NCBI GenBank assembly: GCA_937925595.1
Contig: CALALQ010000475.1
Coordinates: 1 to 11,877 of the forward strand
Source: an uncultured Demequina sp.
Lineage (GTDB): Bacteria > Actinomycetota > Actinomycetes > Actinomycetales > Demequinaceae
Direction of reading: 5' to 3'
DNA: 11,877 nucleotides
Shown piece by piece: positions 1-7,209 of this stretch. The stretch's first letter is position 1; every line of letters starts with the position of its first letter. Under the pieces are notes generated by a model that was given only the letters and a program-made list of their open reading frames with translations, did no database searches and had not been told where the DNA came from. The position numbers and the translations under genes were made by a program.

Positions 1-276
1 CGTGGCTTCGCCTTCACCTTGGGTCTGACGACCCTCATCGACCTGCTTGTCGTGATCGCGTTCACTCACCCGATCCTGGTGCTGCTTGCCAAGACCAAGT
101 TCTTTGGCGAGGGCCACAAGTGGTCCGGCCTCGACCCGCGCCAGTTGGGCAGGGAGGCGATCTACAAGGGGCGTGGCCGCGCTGTCGGCGACAAGGCGGC
201 CACCACCAAGCGTGAACCGTCAGAGATGACCCTTGCCGAGCGCAAGGCCGCCGCGGCGAAGGGAGAGGGCAAGTGA
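1..276 (+). CDS. secD: SecD, C-terminal fragment (protein translocase subunit)
   Basis: This is the last 91 codons of a gene that begins before the window; the frame is open from base 1. SecD pairs with SecF in the cytoplasmic membrane and uses the proton motive force to help SecYEG/SecA complete protein export. The visible part opens with RGFAFTLGLTTLIDLLVV, the conserved end of the RND-like membrane domain of SecD, and continues as the last transmembrane helix (about visible residues 9-27). A hydrophilic, Lys/Arg/Ala-rich cytoplasmic tail of about 60 residues follows, ending KGEGK. The stop codon TGA (274-276) overlaps the proposed GTG start of secF, so the two are probably translationally coupled. 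Identity rests on this short motif plus the adjacent secF. Confidence 0.93.
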   Translation, partial: RGFAFTLGLTTLIDLLVVIAFTHPILVLLAKTKFFGEGHKWSGLDPRQLGREAIYKGRGRAVGDKAATTKREPSEMTLAERKAAAAKGEGK

Positions 277-1358
277 AGATGAGTCTTGCCGAGTGGGGCA
301 ACAAGCTCCACACAGGAGAGCGCACGTACCCCATCGTCCAGAAGCGTCGCATGTGGATCGCCATCTCCGTCGTCCTCATTGCGCTGTGCGTCCTCGTCCT
401 GCTCGTGCGCGGGCTGAACTTCGGCGTCGACTTCACCGGTGGAACGGTCTTCCAGGTCTCCAAGACCTCGAACCCGGACCCCGCGATCGCGACGCAGGTC
501 ATCGACGAGCTCGCCCCCGACCACGAGGCCGAGCCGCGCGTCATCGGTCAGGACGGCGTATGGGTTGAGATCGGCGTCGTCGAACTCGAGACAGCGAATG
601 CGATCGAGGAGGCGCTTGCCGAGGCGTTCGGCGTCTCGACCGACAACATCAGCTCCTCGCAGATCGGCCCTACGTTCGGTTCAGAGGTCGGCAAGAAGGC
701 GATCCAGTCGCTGATCGTCTTCCTCCTGCTCGTGTCGATCGTCATGACGCTGTACTTCCGCGCGTGGCGCATGGCGCTGGCGAGCATCATCGCCCTGCTG
801 CACGACCTGGTCTTCACGGTGGGCATCTACGCCCTCGTTGGCTTCGAGGTGACCCCAGCATCGGTCATCGGCTTCCTGACGATCCTCGGCTACTCGCTGT
901 ATGACACAGTCGTGGTCTTCGACAAGGTCCGCGAGAACACCGCGAACCTCACGTCGCAGCACCGCTTCACCTACCTGGAGCTCGCGAACCTCGCGCTCAA
1001 CCAGACGCTCGTGCGCTCGATCAACACGACCGTCGTGGCGCTCCTTCCCGTGGGCGCGATCCTGTTCGTCGGCACCATGCTGCTAGGGGCTGGCACTCTC
1101 GAGGATCTGGCTCTGGCGCTGTTCGTGGGTATGGCCGTTGGCGCCTACTCGTCGCTGTTCCTTGCCACACCGCTTGAGGTCACCTTCCGTGGCCGCGAGG
1201 AGCGCATCGTCACGCATACCAACGAGGTGCTCGAGATGCGCGCGTCCGGCAAGTCCGACGTCGTGGTCGACGATGCGGGCCACGTCAGGGTGGGAGCACT
1301 CCAGCCCGGAACGCACCTTGGCACCGCCGCGCAGCCCAAGCGCAAGCGACGCAAGTAG
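273..1358 (+). CDS. secF: SecF, protein translocase subunit
   Basis: This is the SecF half of the SecDF export-assisting membrane complex, 361 aa, a normal length. In order: a short cytoplasmic N-terminus with WGNKLHTGER; TM1 at about residues 28-47; the FGVDFTGG motif (50-57) at the start of the periplasmic P4 domain; the IGPTFGSEVGKKA signature (131-143); TM2-TM6 between about 144 and 300, with LLHDL (175-179), GYSLYDTVVVFDKVREN (206-222) and LNQTLVRSINTT (242-253); and a cytoplasmic tail ending in a basic KRKRRK cluster. Two starts are possible. GTG at 273 sits 7 nt after GGAG (262-265) and overlaps the secD stop; ATG at 279 would shorten the protein by two residues. I chose GTG for spacing and coupling, but ATG is nearly as good. 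relA follows after 33 bp. Confidence 0.96.
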   Translation: MKMSLAEWGNKLHTGERTYPIVQKRRMWIAISVVLIALCVLVLLVRGLNFGVDFTGGTVFQVSKTSNPDPAIATQVIDELAPDHEAEPRVIGQDGVWVEIGVVELETANAIEEALAEAFGVSTDNISSSQIGPTFGSEVGKKAIQSLIVFLLLVSIVMTLYFRAWRMALASIIALLHDLVFTVGIYALVGFEVTPASVIGFLTILGYSLYDTVVVFDKVRENTANLTSQHRFTYLELANLALNQTLVRSINTTVVALLPVGAILFVGTMLLGAGTLEDLALALFVGMAVGAYSSLFLATPLEVTFRGREERIVTHTNEVLEMRASGKSDVVVDDAGHVRVGALQPGTHLGTAAQPKRKRRK

Positions 1359-1361
1359 ACT
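1356..1361 (+). promoter_or_regulatory. Candidate -10 element for relA
   Basis: TAGACT resembles an actinobacterial sigma-A -10 hexamer. It overlaps the secF stop codon and would start transcription near 1368, about 24 nt before the relA ATG. The eight bases TAGACTTG here recur exactly upstream of aspS (7154-7161). No good -35 is visible, so relA may simply be cotranscribed with secDF. Confidence 0.3.
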
Positions 1362-1380
1362 TGAGGTTCTGCCAGGCGTG

Positions 1381-1386
1381 AGGAGG
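1381..1386 (+). promoter_or_regulatory. Strong ribosome binding site of relA
   Basis: AGGAGG lies 5 nt before the ATG at 1392. It is one of the best Shine-Dalgarno matches in the window and fixes the relA start. Confidence 0.8.
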
Positions 1387-1391
1387 CTGCG

Positions 1392-3635
1392 ATGACTGAC
1401 ATTCGCCCCTCAAGCCCGCCTGGACGCAGTTTCCTGCGGCGCCCCGTGCGCGAGCAGACCGCGATCGACGGTGTGCTCGCCACGTTCCGCAAGATGTACC
1501 CCAAGGCGAAGACGTCGCTCATCGAGCGCGCCTACACCGTCGCGGATGAGGCTCACGCGGGTCAGCTGCGCAAGAGCGGCGAGCCGTACATCACCCACCC
1601 CATCGCGGTGGCGCAGATCATCGCAGACCTCGGCCTGCCCGAGTCCGTCATCGCGGCTGCGCTGCTTCACGATGTGGTCGAGGACACCGAGTATCCGCTT
1701 GAGCGCATTCAGGCGCAGTTCGGTGATGAGGTCGCGATGATCGTCGACGGCGTCACCAAGCTCGACAAGGTCAAGTACGGCGACGCGGCCCAGGCTGAGA
1801 CCGTCCGCAAGATGGTTGTGGCGATGGCCAAGGACATCCGTGTGCTGCTCCTCAAGCTGTGCGACCGCCTGCACAACGCGCGCACATGGGAGTTCGTGAG
1901 TCCGGACAGCGCCCGCAGGAAGGCTCAAGAGACTCTTGAGATCTACGCGCCGCTTGCGCACCGCATGGGTCTCAATGCGATCAAGTGGGAGCTTGAAGAC
2001 CTGAGCTTCAAGACGCTGTATCCCAAGATCTACCAAGAAATCGTCGAGGTGGTCACCGAACGCGCACCAGAGCGCGAGAAGTACCTCGCGCAGGTGCGCG
2101 CGGAGATCGACAAGGATCTCAAGGCCATGAAGATCAAGGCCGAGATCACGGGTCGACCCAAGCACTACTACTCGGTCTATCAGAAGATGATCGTGCGCGG
2201 CCGCGACCTCAACGACATCTACGACCTCGTGGGCATTCGCATCCTCGTCGAGTCCGTTCGCGACTGCTACGCCGTCCTTGGCGCCATGCACGCGCGCTAC
2301 CAGCCGGTTCCCGGCCGGTTCAAGGACTACATCGCGATGCCCAAGTTCAACCTGTACCAGTCGCTGCACACCACGGTGATCGGGCCCACGGGAAAACCAG
2401 TGGAGCTGCAGATCCGCACGTGGGACATGCACCGCCGTGCCGAATACGGCCTCGCGGCGCACTGGCGCTACAAGGAGAATGCTCGCGGCGTCTCCGTAGC
2501 GGAGAACCCCAGCGACATGGGCTGGCTGCGTCAGATCGCCGACTGGCAGCAGGAGACCGCTGACCCCAGCGAGTTCCTTGACTCGCTGCGCGGCGAGATC
2601 TCCCGCGCCGAGGTCTACGTGTTCACCCCGGCCGGCAAGCTCCTCGCCCTGCCGCAGGGCGCCACTCCCGTGGACTTTGCCTACGCGGTGCACACCGAGG
2701 TGGGCCACAAGACCATCGGCGCCAAGGTCAACGGTCGGCTCGTTCCGCTCGACTCGAAGCTCGACAACGGCGACACCGTCGAGGTGCTCACGAGCTCCGA
2801 CGAGAATGCGCACCCCAAGCGTGACTGGCTTGAGTTCGTGCAGTCCACGAGGGCGCGCAACAAGATTCGCCAGTGGTTCACGCGAGAGCGGCGCGAGGAG
2901 TCCATCGAGACCGGTCGCGACATGCTTGCTCGCGCGATTCGCCGCCAGCACCTGCCGCTTCAGCGCCTCATGTCCAAGTCGACGCTCCTCGCGTTGGCCA
3001 AGGAGATGCACTACGACGACGTCGACGCGCTCTACGCCGCGATCGGCGAGCACAAGGAGCAGGCTTCAGACGTCGTCGCTCGGATGACCGAGGCAGTGGG
3101 CGGCGAGGAGGGTGCCGACGAGGACGTCACCGAGATCACTCGACCGGGCACCCCGCAGCGGTCGCGCAGAGGCGACCCGGGTGTCTCCGTCCACGGCCTC
3201 ACCGACGTCGTGGTGAAGCTCGCGCGCTGCTGCACCCCAGTTCCCGGCGACCCCATCCAGGGCTTCGTGACGCGCGGTTCCGGCGTGAGCGTCCACCGCA
3301 CAGACTGCGAGAACCTCGCGCTGCTCAGGGAAGGCCAGAGCGAGCGCCTCATCGACGTTCAGTGGACGGGCCAGGCTGAGACCGCCTACCTGGTCCAGAT
3401 CGAGGTCGAGGCACTCGACCGCAACCGCCTGCTCAGCGACGTCACCAAGGTGCTCTCGGACTACCACGTCAACATCCTCAGCGCCCAGGTGGCGACCACT
3501 CGCGACCGCGTCGCGCGCTCGAGCTTCTCGTTCGAGATGGCAGATCCTTCGCACCTGGGCGCCGTGCTCGCCGCCGTGCGCCGCATCGACGGTGTCTACG
3601 ACGCTCGCCGCGTCACCAACAGCAAGCGCCACTAA
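1392..3635 (+). CDS. relA: Rel, bifunctional (p)ppGpp synthetase/hydrolase
   Basis: This 747-aa long RelA/SpoT homologue controls the stringent response by making (p)ppGpp from ATP plus GDP/GTP and by hydrolysing it. The hydrolase HD domain is intact: ITHP (67-70), LLHDVVEDT (91-99, with the HD pair at 93-94) and CDRLHNART (157-165). The synthetase domain carries [13 protein letters not shown] (254-266), YDLVGIR (277-283) and YQSLHTTV with Tyr322. At 309-312 is RFKD, the RxKD form found in bifunctional Rel enzymes, where Escherichia coli RelA has ExDD. A TGS domain spans about 405-466, a conserved-cysteine region includes [10 protein letters not shown] (611-620) and Cys639, and an ACT domain spans about 665-738. 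Both activities are therefore expected. The start is set by the AGGAGG site. The TAA stop overlaps the stop of the opposing small gene, so any transcription terminator for relA must lie inside that gene. Confidence 0.97.
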   Translation: MTDIRPSSPPGRSFLRRPVREQTAIDGVLATFRKMYPKAKTSLIERAYTVADEAHAGQLRKSGEPYITHPIAVAQIIADLGLPESVIAAALLHDVVEDTEYPLERIQAQFGDEVAMIVDGVTKLDKVKYGDAAQAETVRKMVVAMAKDIRVLLLKLCDRLHNARTWEFVSPDSARRKAQETLEIYAPLAHRMGLNAIKWELEDLSFKTLYPKIYQEIVEVVTERAPEREKYLAQVRAEIDKDLKAMKIKAEITGRPKHYYSVYQKMIVRGRDLNDIYDLVGIRILVESVRDCYAVLGAMHARYQPVPGRFKDYIAMPKFNLYQSLHTTVIGPTGKPVELQIRTWDMHRRAEYGLAAHWRYKENARGVSVAENPSDMGWLRQIADWQQETADPSEFLDSLRGEISRAEVYVFTPAGKLLALPQGATPVDFAYAVHTEVGHKTIGAKVNGRLVPLDSKLDNGDTVEVLTSSDENAHPKRDWLEFVQSTRARNKIRQWFTRERREESIETGRDMLARAIRRQHLPLQRLMSKSTLLALAKEMHYDDVDALYAAIGEHKEQASDVVARMTEAVGGEEGADEDVTEITRPGTPQRSRRGDPGVSVHGLTDVVVKLARCCTPVPGDPIQGFVTRGSGVSVHRTDCENLALLREGQSERLIDVQWTGQAETAYLVQIEVEALDRNRLLSDVTKVLSDYHVNILSAQVATTRDRVARSSFSFEMADPSHLGAVLAAVRRIDGVYDARRVTNSKRH

Positions 3636-4168
3636 AGCTCGGCGAGTGCCTCCACGAGTCCCATCACTCGGTTGCGGCCCTTCTTGCGCGCATTCATCCG
3701 CGCCACCATGCGTCGCAGGTCACGGATGCTCGTCGCTCGGCGTCGCAGGGCCGACGCTGTGGCTGGCAGGGCCGCCGACGGCGGGTTGTGTGCCAAGGCG
3801 TCAAGGCACGCTCTGGTGACCGTTGCAGCTCGAGGGAAGGCAGCGTCGGGCGGGAGGCCGTCAAGAGAGCCGCCGTGATAGACGAGAAGGGGATTGTCGA
3901 GCGCTGCGAGCGGATGGTGCACGCTGCGCGGCCCCGCGAGGTCGATGCGCGGGGGCGGGGGAGCGAAGCCGTAGAGCCACAGCGCCGCGAGCCCGGTGAC
4001 CCAGGCATGCCCGGGCACGAGCGGCCTCAGCAGGTGCTCTCTGAGCGCCCTGGTGCTGCGGATGTCCGCTGGCAGCGCGCTCGCGCCCATGACGTCGTGA
4101 AGAAGCCCTTCGCGCACGAGGCGATCGAAGGCGGTGCCGCCGATGTCGTCGCGAGAGACCGTGAGCAT
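3632..4168 (-). CDS. Small AbiEi-like protein (putative), lone
   Basis: A 178-aa protein of unproven function. The layout resembles actinobacterial proteins annotated as type IV toxin-antitoxin AbiEi-family antitoxins: a start of the form [19 protein letters not shown] (5-23), a central [12 protein letters not shown] (57-68) like the family's alanine-rich sampling helix, then a beta-rich stretch, a [14 protein letters not shown] segment (117-130), and a basic helical C-terminus (RRR, RKKGR) at about 141-167. This is recalled similarity, not an alignment. No AbiEii-type nucleotidyltransferase toxin is nearby, so a toxin-antitoxin role is doubtful. ATG at 4168 was chosen because the family-like N-terminus begins there; no good ribosome binding site precedes it. 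An internal ATG at residue 27 is the alternative. It lies 55 bp after the DUF349 gene on the same strand and probably shares its transcript. Confidence 0.72.
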   Translation of the reverse strand: MLTVSRDDIGGTAFDRLVREGLLHDVMGASALPADIRSTRALREHLLRPLVPGHAWVTGLAALWLYGFAPPPPRIDLAGPRSVHHPLAALDNPLLVYHGGSLDGLPPDAAFPRAATVTRACLDALAHNPPSAALPATASALRRRATSIRDLRRMVARMNARKKGRNRVMGLVEALAEL

Positions 4169-4205
4169 GGCGCCAAGTATCGTCGCCAGGCCGCGAAGGC
4201 GCCGG

Positions 4206-4224
4206 GGCGCCTGTGGACAGCGCC
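4206..4224 (-). terminator. Stem-loop just after the DUF349 gene, possible attenuator
   Basis: Read on the minus strand, this is GGCG-CTGT-CC-ACAG-(G)-CGCC. It forms a stem of about 7-8 bp with one bulged G and begins at the last base of the DUF349 stop codon. A second inverted repeat, GGCGCC-CC-GGCGCC, overlaps its 3' arm. There is no T-tract, so it is not a classical intrinsic terminator. It could reduce read-through into the small downstream gene or protect the mRNA 3' end. Confidence 0.35.
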
Positions 4225-5645
4225 TAGAGGGCGCCCTCGATCTGCTTGAGCCACGCCTTGCGCGCGTCGAGGGACTCCTGAATCGACTTCTTCTCGGCAG
4301 GGGTCTTTGCGGCAGCGAACTTGGCCTCGAGATCGGCAATGGCCTCGTGGAGCTGGGCTGCCATGCCGGAAGCGCGGCGCTCGACCTCTGGATTGCTCTT
4401 CTCCCAGGCCTCCGCCTCGGCTTCGCGGACGGCACGCTCGACCACGCCAAGTCGCTTGGCGAGGGCTTGCGACTGAGCGCGGGGGAGCCGGCCGGCCGCC
4501 TCAAAGCGGTCCTGAGCGGCGCGCAGCGACTGCTTGGCGGCGTTGAGGTCCTTGATGGGCAGGATCGCCTCTGCGTCCTTGACGGCTGCCTCTGCGGCGT
4601 CCACGTTCGGGGCGAGGGCGCTCTCTTCGGCTTCAGCAGATGCGCGTCGGGCCTCGAAGAAGGCGTCCTGGGCGGCCTGGAACCGCTTCCACAAGGCATC
4701 GTCGACGCTGCGTCGGCCACGGCCTGCGTTGCGCCACTCGTTCATGAGGTCGCGGAACTCGCGGGCACCTCGCTCGAAGTCACCGGAGGCCTGAATCGCC
4801 TCCGCGCGGGCCACGAGGGCCTCCTTGCGCTGAGCCACGGCGGCGTTAGCCCCGTCGACTTCTGCGAAGTGGTGCTTGCGCGCCTTCTCGAAGGCGGTGC
4901 GAGCGTGCGTGAAGCGCTTCCACATCTCCCTCTCGATGTCCTTGGGAATGCGGGCGCCAGAGCGCTGCGCCTCCTTCCAGGAGTCGAGCAGCGAGCGCAG
5001 CTCCGCGGTGTCGTTCTTCCAGTGCACCTTCTCGACAGGAGCGCCAGCGATAGCCTCCGCGCGGGCGACGATGGCCTCGCGAGCGGCGATGGCCTCCTCG
5101 CGAGCCTTGCGACGCGCCTCAGCGATGGCCTCGCGGTGGGCGATGGCCTCCTGCTCAACGGGAGCAAACGCGTCACGCAGCGCGGCAAGGTCGCCAACGA
5201 CCTTGGGCTCAGCGAGCGCGGAGCGCAGGCTGCCGAGGGAATCGTCGATGTCCTTGGGCGACAGCTCCGCGGCCTGCAGACGCGCATGGAAGCGGTCGAT
5301 GCTCGCCTTGAGCTCGAAGTACGCGCGTGCGTAATGCGCGATGGGGTCGTCGCCCTTCGCCTCGCCCACCTCGTGGGTAGTGTCGCCATCGGTGACCTTC
5401 ACAACGTCGCCATCGACGCTTCCGAACTGCGCTGCGGCGGCGAGATCCTCGTCGCTCACATCGCTCGTCACGGGGACCAGTACGGGGTGACTCACGTGAG
5501 CTGCCACAGCCGCAGGGGTGGGCACCTTGAAGGAGCCCGGCTTGGGCACGGGGCGCGGCTTCTTCTCCGCCTTGGGCGCGGTCTCGGTTGCGGCCTCGGC
5601 CTCAGCGTTCTGGGGCTCGTTCTCTTCGGTCTGGGGCGAGCTCAT
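4224..5645 (-). CDS. DUF349 domain-containing coiled-coil protein
   Basis: A 473-aa, alanine- and charge-rich, almost entirely helical protein with no signal peptide or membrane segment, so cytoplasmic. The first ~60 residues are disordered and Glu/Ala/Pro/Lys-rich. Residues about 100-200 form a long helix containing six-residue repeats. Three DUF349-type modules follow: about 190-264 (LRSLLDSWKEAQ, then MWKRFTHARTAFEKARK), 276-340 (FRDLMNEWRNAGR, then LWKRFQAAQDAFFEARR), and a degenerate third at 355-412 lacking the W..F pattern. Another helical stretch ends the protein. The W-K-R-F repeat pattern is what identifies the family, whose biochemical role I cannot state. ATG at 5645 is preceded by GAGGTG at 8 nt; the open frame upstream runs into the spacer and lacks family character. 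It is divergent from hisS and upstream of the AbiEi-like gene. Confidence 0.93.
   Translation of the reverse strand: MSSPQTEENEPQNAEAEAATETAPKAEKKPRPVPKPGSFKVPTPAAVAAHVSHPVLVPVTSDVSDEDLAAAAQFGSVDGDVVKVTDGDTTHEVGEAKGDDPIAHYARAYFELKASIDRFHARLQAAELSPKDIDDSLGSLRSALAEPKVVGDLAALRDAFAPVEQEAIAHREAIAEARRKAREEAIAAREAIVARAEAIAGAPVEKVHWKNDTAELRSLLDSWKEAQRSGARIPKDIEREMWKRFTHARTAFEKARKHHFAEVDGANAAVAQRKEALVARAEAIQASGDFERGAREFRDLMNEWRNAGRGRRSVDDALWKRFQAAQDAFFEARRASAEAEESALAPNVDAAEAAVKDAEAILPIKDLNAAKQSLRAAQDRFEAAGRLPRAQSQALAKRLGVVERAVREAEAEAWEKSNPEVERRASGMAAQLHEAIADLEAKFAAAKTPAEKKSIQESLDARKAWLKQIEGAL
5069..5150 (-). repeat. 18-bp periodic repeat inside the DUF349 gene (hexapeptide repeat)
   Basis: The 10-mer CGATGGCCTC (plus strand) occurs at 5069, 5087, 5123 and 5141, all in phase with an 18-bp period; the copy expected at 5105 is degraded. 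A further one-mismatch copy at 5048 is 21 bp away. On the minus strand this encodes a run of EAIAxR-like hexapeptides (residues about 166-197). The repeat lies in coding sequence and keeps frame. Confidence 0.6.
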
Positions 5646-5653
5646 GGGATGGA

Positions 5654-5659
5654 CACCTC
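5654..5659 (-). promoter_or_regulatory. Ribosome binding site of the DUF349 gene
   Basis: GAGGTG on the minus strand, 8 nt before the ATG at 5645. It supports this start over the upstream open frame. Confidence 0.65.
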
Positions 5660-5719
5660 GTGATGATTGAGGGATGACTGGCGGTCCCTCACGGGCCCCC
5701 AGCGTGGGCAACGCCCTCA

Positions 5720-5725
5720 ACAATA
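5720..5725 (-). promoter_or_regulatory. Candidate -10 element for the DUF349 gene
   Basis: TATTGT on the minus strand is the most AT-rich hexamer in the spacer. It would give a leader of about 65-70 nt. No convincing -35 is visible; the place where one is expected is close to the 12-bp palindrome at 5734-5745. Confidence 0.35.
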
Positions 5726-5733
5726 GCCAACTC

Positions 5734-5745
5734 GCGCGTACGCGC
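5734..5745. promoter_or_regulatory. Perfect 12-bp palindrome in the divergent spacer
   Basis: GCGCGTACGCGC is its own reverse complement. It lies between the candidate leftward -10 (5720-5725) and the candidate rightward -10 (5781-5786), overlapping the expected leftward spacer/-35 region. A dyad here could be an operator for a dimeric regulator. Its composition is biased enough that chance is also possible. Confidence 0.35.
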
Positions 5746-5780
5746 CCATCCGCGGGGCATGCGCACGAGAGCAGGTCTGA

Positions 5781-5786
5781 AAGAAT
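5781..5786 (+). promoter_or_regulatory. Candidate -10 for hisS, leaderless start
   Basis: AAGAAT, preceded by TG in an extended -10 arrangement (TGAAAGAAT), ends 7 nt before the ATG at 5794. That spacing would put the transcript start at or next to the start codon. There is no Shine-Dalgarno sequence before 5794, which agrees with a leaderless mRNA. No clear -35 is seen. Confidence 0.4.
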
Positions 5787-5793
5787 GGTTGGC

Positions 5794-7125
5794 ATGTCGC
5801 GCGTCAAGCCGCTTTCCGGATTCCCCGAATGGAGCCCCTCCGAGCGTGTCGTTGAGGCCTCGATCCTCGCGACCCTTCGGGAGGTGTTCTCCCTGCATGG
5901 ATTTGCAGAGATCGAGACGCGCGCCGTCGAGCCAGTGGAGCGCCTCGCAGGCGACTCCGACGCCGCCAAAGAGATCTACGCTCTGTCTCGCCTGAACGAG
6001 GAGGAGAAGGCCGACGCTCGGCTTGGTCTGCACTTCGACCTCACCGTGCCGTTCGCTCGGTATGTCGAGGAGTTCGCGCCGCACCTCGCCTTCCCGTTCC
6101 GCCGCTACCAGATCCAGAAGGTGTGGAGAGGGGAGCGGCCGCAAGTAGGCCGCTACCGCGAGTTCTATCAGGCGGACATCGACATCGTTGGCCGCGACGT
6201 CCTCCCGTCTCATCTCGAGGCGGAGGTGGCGATCGTCATGGCCCGAGCGCTTGCCGCGCTGCCTGTGCCCAAGGCGACGATGCACATCAACAACCGTCGC
6301 CTCGTTGAGGGCTTCTATCGGTCCGTGGGCATCGAGGACGTTGCGGGGGCGCTGCGCTCCGTGGACAAGCTCGACAAGATCGGCCCCGATGGCGTTCGTG
6401 CGGAGCTCGCTGGCAAGGGGGTGAGCGACACCGCCCAGGACGCGGTGCTGGAACTCGCGAAGATCCACTCGAGCGACTCGTCGTTCGTTTCAGCGATCGA
6501 AGACCTGTGGACCACCACCTTCACCACCGGTGACTCTGACGCGGAGAAGCTGTTCGCAGACGGTGTCGCTGAGCTCGCCGCGCTCGTCAATGCGGTGAAC
6601 GCCGCGGTTCCCGGCACCGCCGTCGCGGACCTGCGCATCGCTCGTGGCCTCGACTACTACACGGGCGCCGTGTACGAAACCTTCCTCGACGGTCACGAGG
6701 ACCTCGGCTCGATCTGCTCTGGCGGCCGCTACGACTCGCTCGTTGCCGGCGGAGGCTTCCCCGGCGTCGGCATGTCGATCGGCGTCTCGCGGCTCGTGAG
6801 CCGCGTGCTGAGCGCTGGCCTCGCGACCGCGACCCGCGCCGTTCCCTCCGCTGTGCTCGTGGCGGTGACTGACGAGGACTCTCGACCAGCGTCGGACCGT
6901 ATTGCCGACGCCCTGCGCGAGCGGGGCATCCCCACTGAAGTGGCACCGAGCGCTGCGAAGTTCGGAAAGCAGATCCAGCACGCGGAGCGCCGCGGCATCC
7001 CGTTCGTATGGTTCCCCGATGCGGGCGAGGTCAAAGACATCCGTTCGGGTGCGCAGGAGCCCGCCGATCCGGCCACGTGGAATCCGCCGGCGGAGGACAG
7101 GCGGCCTCGCATCGTCAGCAGCTGA
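5794..7125 (+). CDS. hisS: Histidyl-tRNA synthetase (HisRS)
   Basis: A 443-aa class II synthetase that charges tRNA-His with histidine. The N-terminus reads LSGFPEW (7-13), with the ETRAVEP motif-1 region at about 41-47, as in actinobacterial HisRS. LHFDLTVPFARY (79-90) and motif 2, from RYQIQKVWRGERP to YQADID (104-130), build the ATP site. RGLDYYTGAVYE (284-295) is the histidine-binding HisA motif. GGRYDSL to GVGMSIGVSRL (310-334) is motif 3. The C-terminal anticodon-binding domain (about 352-437) contains KFGKQIQHAERRGIPFVWF and EVKDIRSG. All catalytic motifs are intact. The start at ATG 5794 was chosen from the conserved N-terminus and the leaderless promoter; ATG 5785 would add three residues. 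The open frame further upstream (from 5674) is spacer DNA. aspS follows after 84 bp. Confidence 0.96.
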   Translation: MSRVKPLSGFPEWSPSERVVEASILATLREVFSLHGFAEIETRAVEPVERLAGDSDAAKEIYALSRLNEEEKADARLGLHFDLTVPFARYVEEFAPHLAFPFRRYQIQKVWRGERPQVGRYREFYQADIDIVGRDVLPSHLEAEVAIVMARALAALPVPKATMHINNRRLVEGFYRSVGIEDVAGALRSVDKLDKIGPDGVRAELAGKGVSDTAQDAVLELAKIHSSDSSFVSAIEDLWTTTFTTGDSDAEKLFADGVAELAALVNAVNAAVPGTAVADLRIARGLDYYTGAVYETFLDGHEDLGSICSGGRYDSLVAGGGFPGVGMSIGVSRLVSRVLSAGLATATRAVPSAVLVAVTDEDSRPASDRIADALRERGIPTEVAPSAAKFGKQIQHAERRGIPFVWFPDAGEVKDIRSGAQEPADPATWNPPAEDRRPRIVSS

Positions 7126-7153
7126 CGGCAACTGGCCCAAAGTTCTTCGCCGC

Positions 7154-7159
7154 TAGACT
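7154..7159 (+). promoter_or_regulatory. Candidate -10 element for aspS
   Basis: TAGACT matches the actinobacterial -10 pattern and lies in the 84-bp hisS-aspS gap, predicting transcription from about 7166 and a leader of roughly 44 nt. The octamer TAGACTTG is shared with the relA upstream region. The -35 region is poorly conserved. Confidence 0.45.
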
Positions 7160-7195
7160 TGCTCCCAGTCCTCGCGCACGATTCCGCGCACATGT

Positions 7196-7201
7196 GAAAG
7201 G
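7196..7201 (+). promoter_or_regulatory. Ribosome binding site of aspS
   Basis: GAAAGG lies 8 nt before the GTG at 7210. It supports the non-ATG start, which the conserved N-terminal sequence also demands. Confidence 0.65.
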
Positions 7202-7209
7202 CAATTCCC

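Noticed and set aside
1410..3053. Open frame of 547 codons on the minus strand
   Set aside because: It is wholly antisense to relA, whose domains are unmistakable. It has no family motif; its length is explained by GC-rich third positions suppressing stops on the opposite strand.
4169..4720. Upstream extension of the AbiEi-like gene to 362 codons
   Set aside because: The extension overlaps the DUF349 coding region in another frame and reads as Ser/Arg/Pro-rich shadow sequence. Family-like sequence begins only at the ATG at 4168.
4134..5663. Open frame of 509 codons on the plus strand
   Set aside because: It is antisense to the DUF349 gene, which has recognisable repeats and a ribosome binding site. 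The leucine/glycine-rich translation is the complement of Ala/Glu/Arg codons.
5674..5793. N-terminal extension of HisRS from an upstream GTG/ATG
   Set aside because: It would add about 40 residues without similarity to HisRS and cover the divergent promoter spacer; the conserved LSGFPEW starts only six residues after ATG 5794.
5646..5969. N-terminal extension of the DUF349 protein
   Set aside because: It would run through the spacer and into the 5' end of hisS. The ATG at 5645 has a proper GAGGTG site.
7126..7209. T-box or other riboswitch leader before aspS
   Set aside because: The 84-bp gap is too short and lacks a T-box-like sequence; only a -10 and a ribosome binding site are supportable.
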